DNA of 64,000 bases from Castellaniella denitrificans (lineage in GTDB: Bacteria > Pseudomonadota > Gammaproteobacteria > Burkholderiales > Burkholderiaceae_B), in contig NZ_JBHSEZ010000006.1 in the NCBI RefSeq assembly GCF_042653765.1, positions 62,001 through 126,000 on the forward strand, written 5' to 3'. Shown piece by piece: positions 58,168 through 64,000 of this stretch. The translations under genes were made by a program, and so were the position numbers. The notes under the pieces are model-generated. The model saw nothing but the letters and a program-made list of their open reading frames with translations. It was not told the DNA's origin and made no database searches. Every line of letters starts with the position of its first letter. Within the stretch, counting starts at the first letter, position 1.

Positions 58168-59277
58168 TTACAATGCTTGATAGAAATCAAGTAATTTTTC
58201 CTCTTCAATGCTCCAATTGAAGCGGTCCAAAACAGCTTGGCGGCCATTTCTTCCCATCTGCACGGCACGATCCGGTTCTGCGAGTAACTCATCGATAGCC
58301 CGGGCAATGGCTTTCGGATCAAGTGGGTCGACGCAGATGCCACACCCAGCAGACTCAATAATGCTACGCCACAAGGGGAAATCGGATGCAATGACAGGAA
58401 TCCCTGCGGCCATGTATTCGAACATCTTAATAGGTAGAGCATCCACATAGTTCACTGTTGGGTGCAGCGTAACCAAACCTATACTAGACCGAGCCAGCAC
58501 TTGCCGAACCCCTGTTCTACCCTGCTGACCCCACGCCTGTACTCTAGACCACTCGACAGAGGCCCGAAGCCGAGCTTCAACTTCCGGCTCAATAAATGTG
58601 CCGACAAGATTGAGGCGGAGGCCGTGATGCGTCACATACCCCATAGCCTGTACTATTTCCCGGATTCCGCGGATTGCAGCCATTCCCCCGATATAGCAAA
58701 TGTCTGTTCCAGTACGCAAAGAGCCATCTACAGAGTCCAGTTCTCCCAATAAGGGAAAATTGTTTACATCCACGACCTTCCGAGCGCAGGTCACGAACTT
58801 ATCGCGTATTGTTGGTGTCGCACCAACCACCCCGCTCAACCGACTACATACGTGACGTTCATACACGGAGACGATGCGGGAGATGACTCCACGGGCCCAG
58901 GGGTGAAGATAATGCTTCGCCAAAATCTGCTTGGGGACATCTTCATGAGCATCAAAAACGACCTTACAGCCCCTTCTTTGCAATGAACGCGCGATGGTCA
59001 GGAGTTCCGGATCGTGTAAGTGACAAACATCTGCTCGAATTGAACTAGCCAGTCTTAGCAGTCGCCTAGGTGCCAGGAGAATCCGTCTACCACGCCCCCC
59101 AAATCTACCTGCGTCCAGGACGGAGACGGCTCCCGCCGCCCGGCTGATGTGATCTCCGAGACCATCCGCTACAAGCAACGTAACTTCATGCCCGTGCCGA
59201 GACAGACTGGTGCACTCCTTGAGGAAAATACGTACGTCATCGCGCGAGTGAGCCGAGGTGATATGGACAACCCGCAT
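58168..59277 (-). CDS. Glycosyltransferase family 4
   Basis: 369 residues from ATG 59277 (a TTG at 59289 is also in frame). N-terminal VVHITSAHSRDDVRIFLKECTSLSRHGHEVTLLVADG and DVCHLHDPELLTIARSLQRRGCKVVFDAHED; C-terminal ICYIGGMAAIRGIREIVQAMGYV and PIKMFEYMAAGIPVIASDFPLWRSIIESAGCGICVDPLDP. Typical O-antigen GT4; lower GC than genes to the left. Confidence 0.88.
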   Translation of the reverse strand: MRVVHITSAHSRDDVRIFLKECTSLSRHGHEVTLLVADGLGDHISRAAGAVSVLDAGRFGGRGRRILLAPRRLLRLASSIRADVCHLHDPELLTIARSLQRRGCKVVFDAHEDVPKQILAKHYLHPWARGVISRIVSVYERHVCSRLSGVVGATPTIRDKFVTCARKVVDVNNFPLLGELDSVDGSLRTGTDICYIGGMAAIRGIREIVQAMGYVTHHGLRLNLVGTFIEPEVEARLRASVEWSRVQAWGQQGRTGVRQVLARSSIGLVTLHPTVNYVDALPIKMFEYMAAGIPVIASDFPLWRSIIESAGCGICVDPLDPKAIARAIDELLAEPDRAVQMGRNGRQAVLDRFNWSIEEEKLLDFYQAL

Positions 59278-59378
59278 AATTTTTCCCAAACTCCACGTTA
59301 GAAATCATGATGGCTCGTCGCCACGATCCAACAGTGGCGCTCGTGGAGCCCGTTTAATGTCCGCCTATATCGCGGAAG

Positions 59379-60527
59379 TTATGAATAGTTTCCGACCCTT
59401 TGGTGAGAGAAACGCTCCACCATATGCTGTATTTTTTTGATGGCCATATACTTCCTATCCCAATTTCTATACTCCCTATAATCCTTCCCCGGGGGAGTGG
59501 AAAGCAAATCCATCTCTTCCACAGAGATTCTCAATTTCTTGGCGATATACGCTTTGTCCTCCACGAGCTCATGCGGATCGTACAGCGGCTGCTCCAATGT
59601 CTGCAACGCGTCATCCCGTTCTATCTGACCACTAAGAATCTGACTGGCCAAATGAGGGCGACGCTTGTCATAACCGAATTTCTTCGGCAGATAGTAATTC
59701 TGGAAAAACTTTGTAAAGATCGATTCCCCGTGCTTTCTGCCATAGTCTTTATACCCGATTCTATCCTGAAGATATTCCAGCGCCTCTTTCTTGTCATAAC
59801 TCATGTAATTCAGCGGACGTATCGTCTTCATCTTGCGAACGAACGGAAAGTAAAAATAATACTGAAACACGCTGATGAGCGGGAAAGTGCGCAGCGGCAT
59901 GGTACCGAATCTGCCATGAATCGACATCAGATTGTCCCTATCCATCGCTGAATGATGCCACGCCCCGGGGAAAACCGACTCTGTAGCGATATTACCTCCG
60001 CTGATTACATACCTAATCCGATTCTTTACGGCAAATTTATACAGTGAGGCAAAAAAGGCATGATCTTGCGGCGCATCCTGATTAGCAATACCCGATCTTA
60101 GATACGCAACCTGAAGGTCCCTCATCTCCTCCCATTGAATTACCTGCGTATGCAAATCATAGCCACAATAGTCAACAACCCGTTCAATATTATGTACGGC
60201 AAGCTCGCTGTTCCATCCACCATCAACGTGAACCACCAACGGACGCAGTGAGTAATCCTTGACCTTCAGGGCAAGATAGGAACTGTCTATTCCCCCACTC
60301 AAACCCATAATGCAGTCATACTCGTGAGCTTTCCCCTCCTTTCTGATCTGATCGCAAATTGCCAACAGCCGCCGCTCACCATCCTTGCCAGGAAACCAGT
60401 TTTTGGAAGTTTCAGTGTCAAAGGTGCGGCAATGATTGCATACCCCATAGTGATCGAAGTCGATCTCTGGGTCAGATGTATCCATCACACAACGCGAACA
60501 CACCTGATATTTACCTTCTCCTTTCAC
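59379..60527 (-). CDS. wbpG: N-acetyl-sugar amidotransferase (WbpG/PseA/LegA family)
   Basis: 382 residues from GTG 60527 (GTGA overlap with hisF2). The four-Cys metal site CSRCVMDTSDPEIDFDHYGVCNHC, then the PP-loop IMGLSGGIDSSYLALKV and VISGGNIATESVFPGAWHHSAMD. This family uses ammonia from HisH/HisF to convert an N-acetyl or carboxyl group on a sugar to an amidine or amide, as in Pseudomonas O5 and Bordetella O-antigen uronic acids. The two partner genes sit directly upstream. Confidence 0.93.
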   Translation of the reverse strand: MKGEGKYQVCSRCVMDTSDPEIDFDHYGVCNHCRTFDTETSKNWFPGKDGERRLLAICDQIRKEGKAHEYDCIMGLSGGIDSSYLALKVKDYSLRPLVVHVDGGWNSELAVHNIERVVDYCGYDLHTQVIQWEEMRDLQVAYLRSGIANQDAPQDHAFFASLYKFAVKNRIRYVISGGNIATESVFPGAWHHSAMDRDNLMSIHGRFGTMPLRTFPLISVFQYYFYFPFVRKMKTIRPLNYMSYDKKEALEYLQDRIGYKDYGRKHGESIFTKFFQNYYLPKKFGYDKRRPHLASQILSGQIERDDALQTLEQPLYDPHELVEDKAYIAKKLRISVEEMDLLSTPPGKDYREYRNWDRKYMAIKKIQHMVERFSHQRVGNYS

Positions 60528-61288
60528 TTTCGCTCCTCCAAGGCAGCCATGAGTTCGGAATACTTCGGGTAGGTAATCAACACTGCCTTCCGCTTCCCAT
60601 GAAAAACAAACATGCTGCCTGCGGCCGCCGCAGAAGCCCCCGCCATCGCAGCACGTTTCATATCGTCGATCGATCCCGCCCCTCCTGATGCCACCACAGG
60701 TAGAGACACCGCCGCCGAGACCCTCGAAATCAGTTCGAGATCATATCCTCTGAGGGTGCCTTCACGATCCATGGAACATACGATTAACTCACCCGCCCCC
60801 GCCTCTTCCAATCGTCTTGCATGTGTAACAGGGTCCATCTTCGTATTGCAGGTACCCGATCTGATGTAAACCTCATACTTTCCCAGCAACGACTTGCGCA
60901 CATCAATAGACGCCACGATACTCTGTGAACCCGCAATGCGACTTGCATTCTTTATAAGATCCAGATCGAATGAGCCAGTATTTATGATCGCCTTTTCCAC
61001 ACCGACTTTGAATAGACGTTCTATGTCGGCGACCTCGGTCAGTCCTCCGCCATAGCCAAACGGCATGAAGGCTTCTGATGCAATATCCGCGAGAAAACCA
61101 TAGTCCGGCTTACCACCATTCCGGTTAACCATGATGTCGAAGAACACAAGCTCGTCAACTTCTTTGGTGTTGAATATCCGGACAGCGTTTATCGGATCGC
61201 CAACATATCTATGATTACGAAATTTCTCACCTTTCACCAGTCCCTGATCTTTCAACAGAAGTACAGGTATAACTCTGGTACTCAGCAT
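60524..61288 (-). CDS. hisF2: HisF-like cyclase subunit paired with WbpG (non-histidine)
   Basis: 254 residues, TIM-barrel. It starts RVIPVLLLKDQGLVKG, where normal HisF has CLDVKDG; the catalytic Asp11 is replaced by Leu. The second catalytic Asp is kept (VASIDVRKS). FGYGGGLTEVADIERLFKVGVEKAIINT and VVASGGAGSIDDMKRAAMAGASAAAAGSMF fit the fold. With the cyclase site broken, it probably serves as ammonia channel for WbpG rather than histidine synthesis. Overlaps hisH2 by seven bases. Confidence 0.9.
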   Translation of the reverse strand: MLSTRVIPVLLLKDQGLVKGEKFRNHRYVGDPINAVRIFNTKEVDELVFFDIMVNRNGGKPDYGFLADIASEAFMPFGYGGGLTEVADIERLFKVGVEKAIINTGSFDLDLIKNASRIAGSQSIVASIDVRKSLLGKYEVYIRSGTCNTKMDPVTHARRLEEAGAGELIVCSMDREGTLRGYDLELISRVSAAVSLPVVASGGAGSIDDMKRAAMAGASAAAAGSMFVFHGKRKAVLITYPKYSELMAALEERK

Positions 61289-61905
61289 GTCATGCTCATG
61301 AAGCGGTTGAACACGGCCAAGCCGAATCTATGACTCTTCTCAGGATGAAACTGGGTCGCAAGAATATTCTGGTGCTGGATTGCACAAGCGAATTCATACC
61401 CATAGTGGCACGTCGCGGACACATCAGCGTCATCCTTACACACCACATGATAGGAGTGCGCAAAATAGAATCTCTGCTCCTCATCGGATCCCGAAGACAG
61501 CCATGCGTTCTTACGTGGATTAATGCCATTCCATCCCATATGAGGAACTTTCAATTTTCGATCCTCAAAATCACTGCTTGAGAACCGTTTCACAGTGCCC
61601 CGGACGAAGCCCAATCCCGGAAGTCGCCCCTCTTCACTTGACTCAAACAAGAGTTGCATGCCCAGACACACCCCAAGAAAGGGCAACTTCCTGGTCACGA
61701 CGGAGTCATGCAGATCCTTTATCAATCCCAATTCACCCAGCTTTATCATCGCATTATCAAACGCCCCAACCCCCGGCAATACAACGCCAGTGAGGTGATC
61801 GTGCCCTTGAAGCGACGACACGATCACTGCATCCCCGCCGATCCGACGAAACATATTTTTTATAGAGGCAACATTGCCCATACCATAATCCAGGATTGCT
61901 ATCAT
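61282..61905 (-). CDS. hisH2: HisH-like glutaminase subunit paired with WbpG
   Basis: 207 residues, class-I glutamine amidotransferase. ILDYGMGNVASIKNMFRRIG, oxyanion VVLPGVGAFDNAM, nucleophile Cys in FLGVCLGMQLLFE, and the His-Glu pair in ATQFHPEKSHRFGLAVFNRF are intact. It releases ammonia from glutamine to feed HisF2/WbpG. No other his genes are present. Confidence 0.93.
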   Translation of the reverse strand: MIAILDYGMGNVASIKNMFRRIGGDAVIVSSLQGHDHLTGVVLPGVGAFDNAMIKLGELGLIKDLHDSVVTRKLPFLGVCLGMQLLFESSEEGRLPGLGFVRGTVKRFSSSDFEDRKLKVPHMGWNGINPRKNAWLSSGSDEEQRFYFAHSYHVVCKDDADVSATCHYGYEFACAIQHQNILATQFHPEKSHRFGLAVFNRFMSMTC

Positions 61906-61992
61906 CGTTGCAGAAATCGATATCGCCCCTTAAACGGGGAATAAAGGAGCAAGAAACCAGAAGGACGCCTGACGAAGCCCATTGTGGCGGAT

Positions 61993-63144
61993 CTACACCG
62001 TCGGAGATATACCCATGGATGCATAACCCTCCAATAGCCGCAATTCCTGCACCTCCCACGAATGAAGAAACGCAGCCCGACAGGCACGTTCTCCATATTT
62101 ATCAAACCCGGCATCAGACATCATCTGACTGACAGAGCGATTAATTCCGGATGGAGTCACGTCTGGCAAAACCACGCCGATATCCCACCTCTCCACAAAT
62201 TCCGCCATGTCCTTAGTTTGCGATACCATGACAGGCAGACCTGCCATCGCATACTCAAACAATTTATTTGGCATGCAATACAAATAACTCAAACAGCTTG
62301 GCTCTATCAAGGAAATGCCAATATCTGCCGAGGATGTCCAGTCCAACAACACATCGGGAGAGACCGCCTGACAAAAAAAGATTCTTTCGCAGCGTTGTGA
62401 AGCCTCGATAACATCCGCCAACAGCTCACCATAGCCCATAAGAACCAGAACGGCGTCATCATCCGTCCTAACCTTGAATGCCTCCAGGAGAGCTTCCACA
62501 CCGCGGCCGCGAGTCAATCCACCTTGGTATAAAAAAATTAACTTATGCGCGGGAATACCAAGTTCCTTCCTAAACCAGTCTGAGTTTCCAGGCAGAGTGC
62601 GACGAGGCGCATTCATAACAACGAAAGGCCGCCTTATCGGATATTCCTTTTGATACCAGTCAGCAATACTCTCGCTCACCACAATCACCAGAGAACACGA
62701 TTCGATAAAGCATCGTTCCACCCACTTCGCCAAGCGCTTTCTCACTCCGCGAAGCCCCACGACCTCAGTCTCCAGTTCATGTGCGTCATAAACCAACTCA
62801 CTGCGGAAAATCTTCTTTACAAGCCAACCAACGGGCAGTAGGGCCAGTGTGTGGACATTGACAACGGCAGGCCGAAACCGATGCACCTCAAACATGACCC
62901 GGATGAGAAACTCCGCGAATTTAATGGTCTGAAATATTATGTTCTTGGGTAGGTTTCTTGTCTTCAGGCAGATTCTGACGACATCCACCCCCTCTGCAAC
63001 CATCCCCCGCTCGGGAAGATCGTCCGCCCCAAGGGCCACGACACGCACCCGCTCAAACAAGCCAAGGGAAACCAGAGAAGAGGTTTCCTTGATCACCCTA
63101 CTCTCATTTCTGAATTCGGTCAGTGTGATATGAACGCTATTCAT
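61993..63144 (-). CDS. Glycosyltransferase family 4
   Basis: 383 residues from ATG 63144 (MNSVHITLTEFRNESRVIKETSSL, a normal GT4 beginning); an in-frame GTG at 63219 would add 25 residues. Neither has a clear ribosome site. PAVVNVHTLALLPVGWLVKKIFRSELVYDAHELETEV, then LIFLYQGGLTRGRGVEALLEAF and YCMPNKLFEYAMAGLPVMVSQTKDMAEFVERWDIGVVL. AT-rich compared with the left of the window. Confidence 0.87.
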   Translation of the reverse strand: MNSVHITLTEFRNESRVIKETSSLVSLGLFERVRVVALGADDLPERGMVAEGVDVVRICLKTRNLPKNIIFQTIKFAEFLIRVMFEVHRFRPAVVNVHTLALLPVGWLVKKIFRSELVYDAHELETEVVGLRGVRKRLAKWVERCFIESCSLVIVVSESIADWYQKEYPIRRPFVVMNAPRRTLPGNSDWFRKELGIPAHKLIFLYQGGLTRGRGVEALLEAFKVRTDDDAVLVLMGYGELLADVIEASQRCERIFFCQAVSPDVLLDWTSSADIGISLIEPSCLSYLYCMPNKLFEYAMAGLPVMVSQTKDMAEFVERWDIGVVLPDVTPSGINRSVSQMMSDAGFDKYGERACRAAFLHSWEVQELRLLEGYASMGISPTV

Positions 63145-63247
63145 CTCAAAATGTTTGATATCGGAACCAAGCGGATAACACACCCTCGAGGACGCCAAGC
63201 GGAGAGTTTTCAGCAACACGAGCTTCAGCTTGCAACTTGCTCGCTCG

Positions 63248-64000
63248 TCAAGAGGCCACGCATGCCCGCCAGCGGTAAAAATTTATCCAACGCCAGACCT
63301 GCCATGTGAATGGACGCCTGCCCGTAGCAACCTCGTCAAATTGCGCCAATAGGACGTCGCGGCGGACGAACGGAATGGCGATGTCTTCGCTTAACCATTC
63401 CCTAGCCTTCCCGGCGATTGAAAAAAACCACTCTTTCTCGGGCGGCTCAAATCCAATTTTATCCTTACGGAAAAGAACCTCATCAGGCACAATGCCTCGC
63501 ATCGCCTCGCGAAAGATATGTTTGGTTTCCCCACTCGGTGAAACCAAATAATCTTCTGGCATGGATAACATAAGCTCAACCAACTCAAGAGAAAGAAAAG
63601 GCACGCGACTTTCCACTGAGAAACGCATCGAATTTCGATCACCATGGCGCAAGAGCGCAGGCAGTCCGTGCTTAATCAGCATATTCGCCAACTGGGCGAC
63701 CACGCGCCTCCCCCTGGCCTCATCTCCCGACCGAAAGCGTCCAACCCGCGGAACTATATTCATACCCTCAGCGATGTCCGGAATGATCCAGTCTGGTATT
63801 CTATTCATTCCAGCGGCCCAGCGCATCAACTCATGAACGGGCCCCGTACTAAGTTCGGCCAAGACCGCGCGGATCCCTAAAGCCTTACTACGCCCCGGCC
63901 ACTTCGCCCAAGATCCAATAAAGGACCATGCGGCACCCAGGCGACGTTCGTCCAGCAGGCTATGAACTCTTTCGCCCGGAAACCCGGTATATCCTCCGAG
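63248..64000 (-). CDS. Asparagine synthetase B-like amidotransferase, C-terminal part, cut by window edge
   Basis: The frame is open to base 64000; the visible 250 residues begin LGGYTGFPGERVHSLL, the stretch just after the GGDELFGGY motif of AsnB. It continues with NSMRFSVESRVPFLSLELVELMLSMPEDYLV, ETKHIFREAMRGIVPDEVLFRKDKIGFEPPEKEWF and a final RWINFYRWR, all typical of the synthetase half. The N-terminal glutaminase half lies outside. AsnB-like genes in O-antigen loci (for example Bordetella wbm) are thought to amidate uronic acids. Confidence 0.9.
   Translation of the reverse strand, partial: LGGYTGFPGERVHSLLDERRLGAAWSFIGSWAKWPGRSKALGIRAVLAELSTGPVHELMRWAAGMNRIPDWIIPDIAEGMNIVPRVGRFRSGDEARGRRVVAQLANMLIKHGLPALLRHGDRNSMRFSVESRVPFLSLELVELMLSMPEDYLVSPSGETKHIFREAMRGIVPDEVLFRKDKIGFEPPEKEWFFSIAGKAREWLSEDIAIPFVRRDVLLAQFDEVATGRRPFTWQVWRWINFYRWRACVAS

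Noticed and set aside
60524..61905. Histidine biosynthesis genes hisF/hisH
   Set aside because: No other his genes are present, HisF lacks its catalytic Asp11, and wbpG overlaps hisF; the sugar-amidation role fits better.
1..64000. tRNA, rRNA, CRISPR arrays, insertion sequences, prophage or integrase genes
   Set aside because: Read through both strands; no cloverleaf-like, repeat-spacer, transposase or integrase signal was recognised.

Overview
The window is about 64 kb of high-GC DNA from a betaproteobacterium. Gene content and order point to the Alcaligenaceae (Bordetella/Achromobacter-like): hemE next to priA, YegP and YqaE-type small genes, tightly overlapping ATGA operons, and a large O-antigen locus. 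This assignment is inference; no rRNA or tRNA gene is present to confirm it. I saw no insertion sequence, integrase or CRISPR array.

Region 1 (1-2.1 kb): the 5' part of priA and the whole of hemE, both on the minus strand. They are separated by a 389-bp gap with one perfect and two near-perfect DnaA boxes beside AT-rich DNA. Region 2 (2.1-13.3 kb): what looks like an iron/heme-controlled island. On the plus strand are a very large TonB-dependent receptor, a secreted TbpB/hemophilin-like protein without a lipobox, a Slam (DUF560) outer-membrane translocator and a CRP/FNR-family regulator. Facing them on the minus strand is a taurine/nitrate-type ABC importer followed by NnrS. Three Fur-box-like sites sit in front of the three transcription units. 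Region 3 (13.5-15.7 kb): a sodium:alanine-type symporter and a degenerate response regulator with a Fis-type helix-turn-helix. Region 4 (15.8-22.2 kb): ddpX-ddpABCDF, uptake and hydrolysis of D-Ala-D-Ala or similar dipeptides. Region 5 (22.5-28.4 kb): nirC-nirB-nirD-cobA-cysG(N), assimilatory nitrite reduction with siroheme synthesis, behind a sigma-54 promoter.

Region 6 (28.5-38.8 kb): a GST, a KstD-like flavoprotein, three short-chain dehydrogenases and a complete LivFGMHK-type ABC importer, facing a GntR/FCD regulator. The divergent gap holds three ATGTATACAT-like operators. The substrate is unknown. Region 7 (38.7-41.2 kb): small stress and housekeeping genes (YegP, DUF985 cupin, YqaE/Pmp3, Hsp20 with a sigma-32 promoter and terminator, a small membrane protein).

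Region 8 (41.2-64 kb, all minus strand): an O-antigen/exopolysaccharide locus. It encodes an apparent UDP-bacillosamine-type pathway (PglF/E/D-like) with a PglC-like phosphoglycosyltransferase, a Wzx flippase, a Wzy-type polymerase and six glycosyltransferases. A second Wzy paralogue is fused to a complete WcaJ/WbaP-like initiating transferase. Three amidotransferase modules are present: a WbpG-HisF-HisH trio, a glutaminase-WbpG fusion, and an AsnB-like protein cut by the right edge. A DinD-like gene and an 11-G tract lie inside the locus. The right part of the locus is visibly more AT-rich than the rest, suggesting acquired DNA.

The most novel-looking items are the Slam/hemophilin cassette with its Fur-controlled neighbours, the Wzy-phosphoglycosyltransferase fusion with its nearby paralogue, and the stacked amidotransferases that probably decorate an acidic sugar.
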